Notes: generated from the letters alone by a model not told the origin. Shown: positions 1 to 7,683, numbered from the stretch's first letter. The stretch: 12,810 bases of DNA from UCB3 sp964415605 (GCA_964415605.1 CAYQBA010000135.1:1-12810); one strand, 5' to 3'. Program-made: numbers and translations.

Positions 1-1
1 C

Positions 2-3000
2 CCCGCCCGGTTCCACGCCCCCGCCTACGGCGGCGAGGCGCCGTGGCCCGCCGGCCTACACCCGCTGCCGCCCGGCGCCGACGCGCCGGGCGAGGCCGTG
101 TCCGCCGACGCCGGCGACCACGGTCCCGCGCCGGCCTTCGTCGCCCTGCCCCCGTTGCTCGGGCCCGCCCGCGCCGAGGCGCGCGCCCTGGCCCACGAAC
201 GGTCCGCCCTCGTGCGCACCGACGGATCCAGGAACGCGCTCGCCCAGGCGCCCACCGCCGGCCCCGTGCCCGTCACCGCCACCATCCTGGTGCTGCCCGT
301 CGAGTTCGCCGGACGCGCGCGCCTCGACTACCGCATCCACACTCCGGACCGCACCGCGTGCATCACGACCACCGGGGCGTTCACCGGCCCGCTGCACGGC
401 GCCATCCCGTATCCCGGTGGCTCCCCCGGCGCGAGCATCGACAACCAGACCGTGTTCTACCCGTCCACCGAGCCCGAGGACTACGCCCGCCTGATCTTCG
501 GCCGCACCGGATACACCGAGCCCATCCGCGCCGGAGACCCCAACGTCAACGGCGGACGGGGCGTCGACATTGCCGGCCTCACCGTCGAGCGCTACTTCGA
601 GACCCAGTCCGACCAGACCGTGACCATCACCGGTACCGTGGCGCCCTGGGTGGCGCTCGACAGGCCCCAGGCCTGGTACGGGCTGGACGTCTGCATCCCC
701 AACGTCAGCCCACGCGCCATCCCCGACGAGCAGCTCGGGTCCCTCGGCGACATGACCGTCGACGCTGCCGAGGCGCTCAAGGCCAGGGGCGGCATCTACG
801 CCGAGCACGCCTTCTGGAAGCGCCTCGACGCCGACGGCGACGGCTTCGTCGACGGCCTGTGGGTCATCCACGCCGGCCGCGGGCAGGAGTACGGCGGCGG
901 CACCGACGGCGAGGCGGCCATCTGGTCGCGCTCGACGGACCTCGCCGCATATCCCGGCCACGAGGGCGGCCACGTGATCCACGACGGCGGCACGCCCGAC
1001 GACCCCGCCGACGACGTGCGGATCGGCCCGTTCATGCTCATGCCCGAGGACAGCGACATCGGCGTCCTGATCGAGGAGTTCGGGCACAGCTTCTTCGGCT
1101 TCCCCGACCTCTACACCAACGACGCCGAGAACTCCGTGGGGTGGTGGGCGCCGATGTCGGCCGGCATCTGGGGCGGCGAGCTGGGCGGTACCCGGCCGGT
1201 CAACATGCCGCTGTGGTTCCGCGGCGTCGCGGACTGCCGCGGTCAGCCGTGCGGCTGGGCGGATCCCGTGGCCGTCGTCACCTACACCACCGCGCCGCGC
1301 ACCGTCGTCCTCGGCCAGGCCGGCTCGCCGGCGGGGGGCACGGTGGCCGACGGCCCGTTCGCCGGCCAGACAATCCACGAAGGCCTGCGCGTCGATCTCC
1401 CGGTCCAGGTCGAGAACGTCCCCAACCGTGCCGGCACGGGCGGCGGCGCATACACCGGCCCCGACGCCGGCGAGACGCGCGCGCTGGTGCGCACGCTGGA
1501 CCTGGACCGCCTGCCGGCGGGCGACGGGCCGGAGCTCAGGCTCCGCGCGTTCTGGAACATCCCGCGCTACTGGGGCTACCTGTTCGTCGAGATCGCTCCG
1601 GCCGGGGGGGAATTCGCCACCCTGCCCGACATGGACGGCCACTTCAGCGACCAGAACCCGTTCGGGCTCAACGAGGGCTGGGGCCTGACCGGGCCCGGGC
1701 CTGGCGCGACCGTTCTGCGCTTCGACCTGTCGCGGTGGCGCGGGCAGTCGGTCCGCCTGCGGCTGCGCTACATCACGTACCGCGGCGGCCCCGGCACCGG
1801 GGCGTGGGTCGACGACGCGGCGCTGCACATCCAGGAGCTCGGCCAGGACCTTCGCTTCCGGGTGGACGACTTCGAGGCCGGCCTCGGCGGCTGGCAGGTC
1901 GACGGGTGGCAGGCCGTGCCGTACACCCTGCGGCATCCGCACCACTACCTCGTCGAATGGCGCAACGACGAAGGCTGGGACCGCTCGCTGCGCGGCGCCT
2001 ACCAGACCAGCTACCGCGACCAGGACGAGTGGCGGGTGGACCGCGTCCCTGCCAACCTGCCGGGGGCCGTCGTGATGTACCGCAACCTCAAGTACCCGTT
2101 CTCCGGCGCCATCCGGCCGCAGCTGGCCGACCCGCCGAGCTGGGGCGCGAAGTACGGGCTGCTGGTGGTGGACCCGCTGTTCGCGCCGCGCGAGAGGCCA
2201 AGCGGCGCAGCGCTCGGCGGCCAGCTCCAGAGCCTCGACGCGGCCCTGTCGGTGGCCCGCCAGCCGGACTTCCGCTTGGAGGTGCGCGATCCCGGCAGCC
2301 GCGAGGTCAAGGGCGTCGATGCGTTCGAGGGACGCGACGGGGTCCGCCGGATCGACGACGCCCATGGCTATGCCCCGGGGATGCGGCTCGGCGTGGACGG
2401 CAAGCCGGCGCCATGGGACGCCACCGCCAGCGCCGTCGCGCCGTCGGTGGGCGGAGCGACGTACAGCACCCGGGTGGTGGGCGGCGACGGCCGGCCGGCG
2501 CTCGATCGGTACGGAGAGGCGTACGCCGGCGGACACGTGCTCGGCACCGGCAACCCCGGCGACGCCAACGCGCAGCTCGGCGTGCGCCTCGAGCTCGTCG
2601 GCCAGGCCGCCGACGGCAGCTGGGGCGCCGTGCGCGTGAGCAACACGGCGGTGGACTACGCGCTGGCCTCGGATGTGCCGACGGCGACGATCGGGCACCC
2701 GCTGCGTTTCGACCTCGACATCCGCAACCGGGGCAGCGTGCCGCGGACGGTGACGGTGACCCTCGAGGGCTGGCTGATGGACCTCTTGCTCTTCGAGGCC
2801 CCCGCCATGCCGGCCGTGCGGGTGGCCCCGGGCGAGTCGGCCCGGCGGTCGCACACCGTCACCATCCCGGCCGACGCCTGGCTGCCGCCGGACGCGCACG
2901 TGACGGGCGTGGCGCGCTTCGACGACGGCGAGGACCGCTGGGAGCGGCGGCTGGCGGTGCCGGTGGCGCCGCGGCCGGTGCTGTGGCTGCCGGTCGTGCG

Positions 3001-3013
3001 CAACGACGGGTGA
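2..3013 (+). CDS. Secreted M6 (immune inhibitor A-like) metalloprotease, 5' partial
   Basis: The frame is open from base 2 without a stop, so the true start and signal peptide lie upstream; the GTG at 98 is only the first in-window start and has no convincing ribosome site. The catalytic domain begins near base 270 (ILVLPVEFAG). A calcium-loop-like DADGDGFVDG (about 827-856) is followed by WVIHAGRGQEYGGG and IWSRSTD, a typical M6 layout. The expected zinc site reads EEFGHSFFGFPDLY (from about 1073). The glycine-histidine and PDLY are present, but the first histidine of HExxH is glutamate, so activity is uncertain. The C-terminal half (YLVEWRN, WRVDRVPANLPGAVVMYRN, PSWGAKYGLLVVDPL) matches immune inhibitor A-type proteins. 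A CARDB-like beta domain (about 2640-2950) precedes the terminal tail PVLWLPVVRNDG, which resembles Chloroflexota export tails. Likely extracellular or surface-held. The family is well supported; proteolytic activity is inferred. Confidence 0.85.
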   Translation, partial: PARFHAPAYGGEAPWPAGLHPLPPGADAPGEAVSADAGDHGPAPAFVALPPLLGPARAEARALAHERSALVRTDGSRNALAQAPTAGPVPVTATILVLPVEFAGRARLDYRIHTPDRTACITTTGAFTGPLHGAIPYPGGSPGASIDNQTVFYPSTEPEDYARLIFGRTGYTEPIRAGDPNVNGGRGVDIAGLTVERYFETQSDQTVTITGTVAPWVALDRPQAWYGLDVCIPNVSPRAIPDEQLGSLGDMTVDAAEALKARGGIYAEHAFWKRLDADGDGFVDGLWVIHAGRGQEYGGGTDGEAAIWSRSTDLAAYPGHEGGHVIHDGGTPDDPADDVRIGPFMLMPEDSDIGVLIEEFGHSFFGFPDLYTNDAENSVGWWAPMSAGIWGGELGGTRPVNMPLWFRGVADCRGQPCGWADPVAVVTYTTAPRTVVLGQAGSPAGGTVADGPFAGQTIHEGLRVDLPVQVENVPNRAGTGGGAYTGPDAGETRALVRTLDLDRLPAGDGPELRLRAFWNIPRYWGYLFVEIAPAGGEFATLPDMDGHFSDQNPFGLNEGWGLTGPGPGATVLRFDLSRWRGQSVRLRLRYITYRGGPGTGAWVDDAALHIQELGQDLRFRVDDFEAGLGGWQVDGWQAVPYTLRHPHHYLVEWRNDEGWDRSLRGAYQTSYRDQDEWRVDRVPANLPGAVVMYRNLKYPFSGAIRPQLADPPSWGAKYGLLVVDPLFAPRERPSGAALGGQLQSLDAALSVARQPDFRLEVRDPGSREVKGVDAFEGRDGVRRIDDAHGYAPGMRLGVDGKPAPWDATASAVAPSVGGATYSTRVVGGDGRPALDRYGEAYAGGHVLGTGNPGDANAQLGVRLELVGQAADGSWGAVRVSNTAVDYALASDVPTATIGHPLRFDLDIRNRGSVPRTVTVTLEGWLMDLLLFEAPAMPAVRVAPGESARRSHTVTIPADAWLPPDAHVTGVARFDDGEDRWERRLAVPVAPRPVLWLPVVRNDG

Positions 3014-3020
3014 CCGGGCC

Positions 3021-3101
3021 GTGATCGTTGTCTTGATCGTCGTCCTCATCGTGGTGGTCATCGTCGTCGCCGCCGTCGGGGACCGGCGTCCCGGGGAGTG
3101 A
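3021..3101 (+). CDS. Candidate 26-residue single-helix membrane micro-ORF
   Basis: A GTG at 3021, eight bases after the M6 stop, opens a frame of 26 codons that ends at TGA 3099-3101. The peptide is almost only valine, isoleucine and leucine for about 19 residues (VIVVLIVVLIVVVIVVAAV), then GDRRPGE. That is the shape of one transmembrane helix with a short charged tail. The DNA is low-complexity, with recurring GTC/ATC/GTG triplets, and the only upstream purine stretch is a weak GGGTGA overlapping the M6 stop. It could be a real small membrane peptide, or a triplet-repeat tract that happens to stay open. No family is recognised. Confidence 0.2.
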   Translation: MIVVLIVVLIVVVIVVAAVGDRRPGE

Positions 3102-3117
3102 GACCAGTGGATTCGAC

Positions 3118-3786
3118 ATGTGCGGGCGCTTCACGCTGACCGCCACGCCTGAGGCGTTGGCCACGCTGTTCGAGCTGCCGGACGCGCCGGCGCTGCCGCC
3201 GCGCTACAACATCGCGCCGACGCAGCCGGTGGCGGTGGTGCGCATGGCGCCGCACGATGGCCACCGCGAGGTCGCCATGCTCCGGTGGGGCCTCATCCCG
3301 GGCTGGGCCAAGGATCTGTCCATCGGGTCGCGGCTCATCAACGCCCGGTCGGAGACCGTCGCCGAGAAGCCGGCCTTCCGCGCGGCGCTGAAGCGGCGGC
3401 GGTGCCTGGTGCCGGCCAGCGGGTTCTACGAGTGGCGCGCGGAGGGCGGGCGCAAGCAGCCCTATTACTTCTACGCCGCCGACGGCGCCCCGCTGGCGAT
3501 CGCGGGGCTGTGGGAGCACTGGGAAGGGCCGGAAGGCGACGTCGTCGAGTCGTGCACGCTGCTGACGACCGACGCCAACGATCTGGTCCGCCCCATCCAC
3601 GACCGCATGCCGGTGATCCTGCCGCGGGCCGCCCACGCCGACTGGCTGGACCCCGACATCGGCCAGCCCGGTCCGGTCCTGGCGCTCCTCGCCCCCTACC
3701 CGGCCGAGGCGATGGCGGCGCACGCCGTCGGCGCGCTGGTCAACGCCGTCCGCAACGACGGGCCGGGGTGCGTGGCGCCGGTGTAG
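3118..3786 (+). CDS. yedK: SRAP / YedK (HMCES-type) abasic-site crosslinking protein
   Basis: A complete 222-residue SOS response-associated peptidase domain protein. After removal of Met1, Cys2 is known in this family to form a covalent crosslink with abasic sites in single-stranded DNA, shielding replication forks. The motifs are all present: MCGRF at the N terminus, YNIAPTQ (30-36), INARSET (74-80, Asn75), SGFYEW (101-106, Glu105) and HDRMP (161-165, His161). These correspond closely to E. coli YedK Cys2, Asn75, Glu105 and His160. Cys2 fixes the start at 3118, although the nearest purine-rich site (GGGGAG, 3093-3098) is 19 bases away, longer than usual. The length is normal for the family. 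It lies 104 bases after the M6 gene and converges with the DUF1800 gene. No LexA-like box was recognised upstream. Confidence 0.95.
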   Translation: MCGRFTLTATPEALATLFELPDAPALPPRYNIAPTQPVAVVRMAPHDGHREVAMLRWGLIPGWAKDLSIGSRLINARSETVAEKPAFRAALKRRRCLVPASGFYEWRAEGGRKQPYYFYAADGAPLAIAGLWEHWEGPEGDVVESCTLLTTDANDLVRPIHDRMPVILPRAAHADWLDPDIGQPGPVLALLAPYPAEAMAAHAVGALVNAVRNDGPGCVAPV

Positions 3787-3797
3787 GCGGTGTAGGC
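3780..3797 (+). repeat. 9-bp perfect tandem duplication over the SRAP stop codon
   Basis: GGTGTAGGC occurs twice head to tail (3780-3788 and 3789-3797). The first copy contains the last codon and TAG stop of the SRAP gene, and the second copy repeats the same TAG nine bases later in the same frame. It looks like a small slippage duplication that gives a tandem stop. A function is not evident. Confidence 0.7.
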
Positions 3798-3912
3798 CAA
3801 GGGCCACGCGCGGCGGTGTGGTCGGTGTGGTGGTTGGTGGTCGGTGCGCGTGGTCGGTTGGGCGATGGTGCGCTTTCTCCGGCGGCTTTCCCCTTCCCGA
3901 ACCCGCCCCGTC
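3798..3912. other. Convergent G/T-rich intergenic spacer
   Basis: This spacer lies between the stops of the SRAP (plus) and DUF1800 (minus) genes. About 3813-3867 is a G/T-rich stretch with many GG pairs at short distances (for example GGTGTGGTGGTTGGTGG), followed by a pyrimidine-rich stretch near 3876-3900. No clean stem-loop with a T tract is visible. The G/T tract could form a two-tier G-quadruplex or simply be a transcription-end region for both genes. Confidence 0.4.
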
Positions 3913-5547
3913 TCACCGCCACTGAAAATACGGGCTCGCCAACACCAGCGCAACCGTCTGCGCCTCGCGCAGGGCCGGCGGCGTCGCCGGCCCCCCCGCG
4001 CCGCCGCCCGAGTAGAAGGCGAGGACCACTTCGCGGTCCTCCGGGAGCATCGGCCGGTGCAGAAGCGCGTCGATCCAGTGGTCCACGACCGCCTCGGGCG
4101 AGGCCAGCTCGCGCGGCCGGTACTCGTGCGGCCGGAAGCCCGGCACCAGGCCGCCCGTGGCCAGCGCCAGCGCCATGTTCCAGCGCGAGAGCATGCCCAC
4201 CGCCGACGCCCACGGCTCCTTCACGTCGGGATAGCCGTCCGGGGTGAGCCAGCCGAAAGGGATGTGCCCCATCCGCCGCATGAAGCCCTGGTAGCCCACC
4301 AGCTCGAAGTACCACGCCTGGAACGGGTACGCGTGGTCCCCCAGGCGCGGCACGATCGCCGCTTGCGGCACACCCGCCGCGCGCATCATCCGCACCGCCA
4401 CGTCCATCGGCCGCGTGAGCTTGCCGCCGTGACGCCCGAACGCGCCCGCGAGCTCCGGCGACACCAGGACCTCGCGCACCATGGCCTTGATGTCGCCGTC
4501 GGTCCGGGTATACGCGTCGGCCACGCGATCCACCAGCGCCGGCGCGCTGGCCAGCGGGTCGTCCGCCACGAAGCGCCGCACCAGCTTGAGCGCCAGGAAC
4601 CGGGCCGTGGCCGGGTGGTCGCACAGGCGGTCGATGACCGTGAGCCCGTCCTGCTGCCCGCCCTGCGCCGGCACCAGCGTGCCGAGCACGTGCTTGACCC
4701 CGCGGTCGTGGCGGTCCGGCACGAAAAGGAACGTCCCGTACACCGGGTCGTTCCACGTGCGGTTCCACGTCCAGCCGGTGAAGCACCGGGCCACCTCGAG
4801 CACGTCCGCCTCGGTGTACGGCACCCCGTTCACCGCCACGCCGAGCGTGTGGAGCTCCATGATCTCCCGGGCGTAGTTCTCGTTGGGGTGGTCCTTGGTG
4901 TTCTCGTCGTTGTTCAGGTACCGCAGCATGGCCGGGCTGTGCGCCGACGCCGTGAGCAGGTCCTTGAACCGGCCCAAGGCGTGCTTGCGGATCACCTCGC
5001 GGTCGTCGACCGACTTGAACACCTCCGCGTTCTCCATCAGCTGGTAGATCGAGAAGTGGTCGGTCCAGAAGTCGACCATGACCTCGTACAGCTGGCGCGG
5101 GCTGAACGCCTGGCGGAAGAACGTGGCCGCGTTCAACGCGTCGGTGACGCGGTACGTGTGCTGGTCGAGCTGCGACAGGTCGTTGAGGCTCATCGCCAGC
5201 GAGGGCAGCCCCGCGGCGAGCGGTCCCTCCACCGCCGAGTCGTCGATGGCTTCGAAGTTCAGCTGGGCGTCGACCCAGGCCTCGACGCCCATGGCCCGCG
5301 CTTGCGCCAGATCTTGCGGCGCCGCCCCGAAGGCGGCGCGGTTGAGCAGGTGGACGACGGGGTCCGGCGGCGGCATGTCGGCGCTCTGGTGGGCGGCCCA
5401 GCGCGGATGCGCCGGAGAGGGGGCGGCGTCCGGGACCGCGAGCGGCGCCGCGGCCACCGTGGCGGCGCGACTGCCCAGGCTGAGGAATCGGCGGCGCGAC
5501 AACCTGGTCGGTGTGTGGTTCGGCATGCGCTGCGGCAGCGACATCAC
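3913..5547 (-). CDS. DUF1800 family protein with twin-arginine signal
   Basis: A complete 544-residue DUF1800 protein; the biochemical function of this family is not established. The N terminus carries a twin-arginine motif, RLSRRRFLSLGS (15-26), then an alanine-rich hydrophobic run, so export by the Tat pathway in a folded state is likely. Family hallmarks follow: HLLNRAAFG (66-74), VDFWTDHFSIY (158-168), NENYAREIMELHTLGV (222-237), FTGWTW (256-261), GVKHVLG (283-289) and HPATARFLALKLVRRFV (311-327), with a C-terminal LTPDGYPDV segment. The start is GTG 5547 or ATG 5544. Both are served by a perfect AGGAGG (5555-5560) at 7 or 10 bases. DUF1800 genes usually pair with a DUF1501 gene; none is next to it here, since its downstream side meets the convergent SRAP gene and its upstream side the divergent peptidase. 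Confidence 0.93.
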   Translation of the reverse strand: MMSLPQRMPNHTPTRLSRRRFLSLGSRAATVAAAPLAVPDAAPSPAHPRWAAHQSADMPPPDPVVHLLNRAAFGAAPQDLAQARAMGVEAWVDAQLNFEAIDDSAVEGPLAAGLPSLAMSLNDLSQLDQHTYRVTDALNAATFFRQAFSPRQLYEVMVDFWTDHFSIYQLMENAEVFKSVDDREVIRKHALGRFKDLLTASAHSPAMLRYLNNDENTKDHPNENYAREIMELHTLGVAVNGVPYTEADVLEVARCFTGWTWNRTWNDPVYGTFLFVPDRHDRGVKHVLGTLVPAQGGQQDGLTVIDRLCDHPATARFLALKLVRRFVADDPLASAPALVDRVADAYTRTDGDIKAMVREVLVSPELAGAFGRHGGKLTRPMDVAVRMMRAAGVPQAAIVPRLGDHAYPFQAWYFELVGYQGFMRRMGHIPFGWLTPDGYPDVKEPWASAVGMLSRWNMALALATGGLVPGFRPHEYRPRELASPEAVVDHWIDALLHRPMLPEDREVVLAFYSGGGAGGPATPPALREAQTVALVLASPYFQWR

Positions 5548-5554
5548 GGCTCGA

Positions 5555-5560
5555 CCTCCT
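5555..5560 (-). promoter_or_regulatory. Shine-Dalgarno AGGAGG of the DUF1800 gene
   Basis: The minus strand reads AGGAGG, then GTCGAGCC-type spacing, then GTG ATG. The spacer is 7 bases to the GTG and 10 to the ATG. The site supports starting at this pair rather than at the internal ATG eight codons on. Confidence 0.8.
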
Positions 5561-5752
5561 GGCGATCGATGTCCACATGCCCGCGCGGCCGGCGATCGTC
5601 ACGCCGCCGGCGCGGCCGCCTCGATCGTGCTCCCCTCCACGCCACGGGCGGAGGTGCGCGCAGCGTCGCCGCCGCCTCGCGCGGCGTGCCCTGGCCAAGG
5701 CCCGCCAGACCCGCTCACGCCCGCGGGTCACGGGCCGCCCGCCGCGAGCGTC

Positions 5753-5758
5753 ATCATA
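5753..5758 (-). promoter_or_regulatory. Candidate -10 box (TATGAT) for the DUF1800 gene
   Basis: On the minus strand TATGAT matches the sigma-70 consensus at five of six positions and is one of the few A/T-rich hexamers in this spacer. No good -35 hexamer is seen 16-18 bases upstream. If used, it would give a leader of about 200 bases before the DUF1800 start. Confidence 0.25.
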
Positions 5759-5812
5759 TCCGCTGACCGACGCCGACCGCCGCGCCACGTGGCCCGCGCG
5801 TGCTCGGCGCGC

Positions 5813-5818
5813 TAGAAT
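5813..5818 (+). promoter_or_regulatory. Candidate -10 box (TAGAAT) for the M3 peptidase gene
   Basis: TAGAAT matches TATAAT at five of six positions and stands out in a GC-rich divergent spacer (5548-5841). Transcription would begin near 5825, giving a leader of under 20 bases containing the ribosome site. No clear -35 element is visible. Apart from this, the DUF1800-side hexamer and the two ribosome sites, nothing else was recognised in the 294-base divergent gap. Confidence 0.4.
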
Positions 5819-5824
5819 CCCCGC

Positions 5825-5831
5825 GGAGGAG
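5825..5831 (+). promoter_or_regulatory. Shine-Dalgarno GGAGGAG of the M3 peptidase gene
   Basis: GGAGGAG lies 10 bases before ATG 5842 and decides this start over the in-frame upstream codon at 5800, which would add 14 residues and have no ribosome site. Confidence 0.8.
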
Positions 5832-5841
5832 ACCAGCCATC

Positions 5842-7584
5842 ATGTTCGACACCTTGCCCACCGACGCCCGCGCCACCGCAGAATGGCCGTGGGAGCGCTT
5901 CGAGCCCTTCGCGCGCGACCTCATGGCGCGGCCCCTGACCGCCGAGACCCTGGACGCGTGGATGCGCGACTGGTCGGCGCTGGCGTCGCTCGTCGCCGAG
6001 ACCCGCGCGCGCCTGACGCTGGCGCACAACCAGCAGACCACCGATCCCGATGCCGAGCGGCGCTACTTCCGGTTCATCGAGACCATCGGCCCGGCTTTCC
6101 AGGCCAGCCAGCAGGGGCTCAAAACCCGCCTGCTCGACAGCGGCCTTGTCCCCGCCGGCTTCGAGGTCCCGATGCGCAACCTCCGCGCCGAGGCCGACCT
6201 CTTCCGCGAGGCCAACCTGCCGCTCGCCGTCGAGGAGAGCAAGCTCGGCGCGGCCTACGACAAGATCATCGGCGCCCAGTCGGTCGTGTGGGATGGCGCG
6301 GAGGTCACGTTGACGCGGCTGCGGCCGGTGCTGTCGGAGCCCGATCGCGGGCGGCGCGAGCAGGCCTGGCGGCTGGCGCACGCGCGGCGCCTGGAGGACC
6401 GCGCGGCGCTGAACGATCTCTGGCGGCAGCTCGTGGACCTGCGCGGCCGCATCGCGGCCAACGCCGGACTGGCGGACTACCGGGAGTACGCGTGGCGGCA
6501 GCGGATGCGCTTCGACTACTCGCCGGCCGACAGCGAGACGTTCCAGGCGTCGATCGAGGCCGTGTGTGTGCCGGCGGCCAGCCGGATCTACGAGAAGCAC
6601 CGCCGCCGCCTCGGGTTGGACCGGTTGCGGCCGTGGGACTTGACCGACGGCCAGTTCGGCCGGCCGGTCGAGCCGGCCGGCGTCCCGCCGATGACGCCGA
6701 TCGGCGACGGCGCCGCGCTGGCGGCCGGCGCGTCCGAGATGTTCCGGCGCCTCGACCCCGATCTCGGCGGGGCGTTCCAGCGGATGCGCGACGAGGCCCT
6801 GCTCGACCTCGACAACTACAAGGGCAAGTCGCCGGGCGCGCACTGCACGTACTTCGCGGTGTCGCGGCGCCCGTTCATCTTCATGAACGCCGTCGGCCAG
6901 CCCGACGACGTCCAGACGCTCCTGCACGAGGCGGGACACGCGTTCCACGCCTTCGCCGGCGCGGACTTGCCGACGATCTTCCACCGGCACTCGCCGATGG
7001 AGTTCAACGAGGTCGCCTCGATGGCGATGGAGCTGCTGGCGGCGCCCAACCTGGAGCGCGAGGCCGGCGGGTTCTACACCGCGGCGGAAGCGGCGCGCGC
7101 GCGCGTCGAGCACCTCGAAGGCATGATCCTGTTTTGGCCGTACATGGCGGTGGTCGACGCCTTTCAGCACTGGGTCTACACCCACCCCGCCGAGGCGCGC
7201 GTGGCCGGCGCGTGCGATGCGACGTGGCGGGCGCTGTGGGCGCGCTTCATGCCGGCGGTGGACTGGGGCGGTCTGGACGACGCGCTCGTGACGGGCTGGC
7301 ACCGCAAGCTGCACATCTTTCGGGCGCCGTTCTATTACATCGAGTACGGCCTGGCGGCGCTGGGCGCGGCGCAGGTCTGGGCGCGCGCGCTCGAGGACGG
7401 GCCGGCGGCCCTGGCGGCCTACCGCGGCGCGCTGGCGCTCGGCGGCACCGCCACGCTGCCGGACCTCTACCGGGCGGCGGGTGCGCGCCTGGCGTTCGAC
7501 GCCGACACGCTGGGCGCGTCGGTGGCGCTGATCGAGCGGACGGTGGCTGGGCTGGAAGCGGGGGCGGGGGCGGCGAACAACTGA
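5842..7584 (+). CDS. M3 family oligoendopeptidase (PepF-like)
   Basis: A complete 580-residue zinc metallopeptidase of family M3, which cleaves short peptides in the cytoplasm. No signal peptide is seen. The N-terminal two thirds is the usual mostly helical channel region, including NLRAEADLFREANL and DYREYAWRQRMRFDY. The active site is LLHEAGHAFHAF, with His362, Glu363 and His366. The third zinc ligand lies in MEFNEVASMAMELL at Glu390, 24 residues after His366, as expected for the family. The stretch before it (HCTYFAVSRRPFIFMN) and the C-terminal APFYYIEYGLAALGAAQVW, the latter carrying the substrate-side tyrosines, are also typical. Length and motifs are intact, so it should be active. It is divergent from the DUF1800 gene and is followed by a 159-base gap, so it is probably transcribed alone. 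The exact M3 subgroup is not settled by eye. Confidence 0.93.
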   Translation: MFDTLPTDARATAEWPWERFEPFARDLMARPLTAETLDAWMRDWSALASLVAETRARLTLAHNQQTTDPDAERRYFRFIETIGPAFQASQQGLKTRLLDSGLVPAGFEVPMRNLRAEADLFREANLPLAVEESKLGAAYDKIIGAQSVVWDGAEVTLTRLRPVLSEPDRGRREQAWRLAHARRLEDRAALNDLWRQLVDLRGRIAANAGLADYREYAWRQRMRFDYSPADSETFQASIEAVCVPAASRIYEKHRRRLGLDRLRPWDLTDGQFGRPVEPAGVPPMTPIGDGAALAAGASEMFRRLDPDLGGAFQRMRDEALLDLDNYKGKSPGAHCTYFAVSRRPFIFMNAVGQPDDVQTLLHEAGHAFHAFAGADLPTIFHRHSPMEFNEVASMAMELLAAPNLEREAGGFYTAAEAARARVEHLEGMILFWPYMAVVDAFQHWVYTHPAEARVAGACDATWRALWARFMPAVDWGGLDDALVTGWHRKLHIFRAPFYYIEYGLAALGAAQVWARALEDGPAALAAYRGALALGGTATLPDLYRAAGARLAFDADTLGASVALIERTVAGLEAGAGAANN

Positions 7585-7619
7585 GGTTCCGGAGCGGGCG
7601 CGGGGGCGGCGGCGGGCTT

Positions 7620-7652
7620 GTCCGGTCGTTGTCCGGTGCCCGTCCGGAACGG
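7620..7652 (+). repeat. Three 11-bp phased direct repeats (GTCCGG core)
   Basis: GTCCGG occurs at 7620, 7631 and 7642, an exact 11-base period, in the gap between the M3 peptidase gene and the exported-protein gene. Repeats spaced one helical turn apart are typical of sites for OmpR/PhoB-type winged-helix regulators, which bind side by side on one face of DNA. The array ends about 25-30 bases before a candidate -10 hexamer, where an activator would sit over or beside a poor -35 region. The regulator is not in the window. Confidence 0.45.
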
Positions 7653-7677
7653 CCTCCCGGCGCGGGCGGCGTGGTCG

Positions 7678-7683
7678 TACACT
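7678..7683 (+). promoter_or_regulatory. Candidate -10 box (TACACT) for the exported-protein gene
   Basis: TACACT matches the consensus at four of six positions, including the key first T-A and last T. It lies 60 bases before the start codon and just downstream of the phased repeats. The corresponding -35 position (TCCCGG) is poor, which would fit an activator-dependent promoter but is also what chance would give. Confidence 0.3.

Noticed and set aside
43..3061. Long open frames of about 1000 codons on both strands over the M6 gene
   Set aside because: They are arginine/proline- or histidine/valine-rich shadows of the M6 frame caused by high GC; only the M6 frame shows family motifs.
5583..5620. 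Imperfect GCGCGGCCG repeat/palindrome in the divergent gap
   Set aside because: Short and imperfect; compatible with random GC-rich sequence.
3740..5788. Long open frames on both strands over the DUF1800 gene
   Set aside because: These are GC-driven shadows with low-complexity translations and no recognisable domain; the DUF1800 frame explains the stretch.
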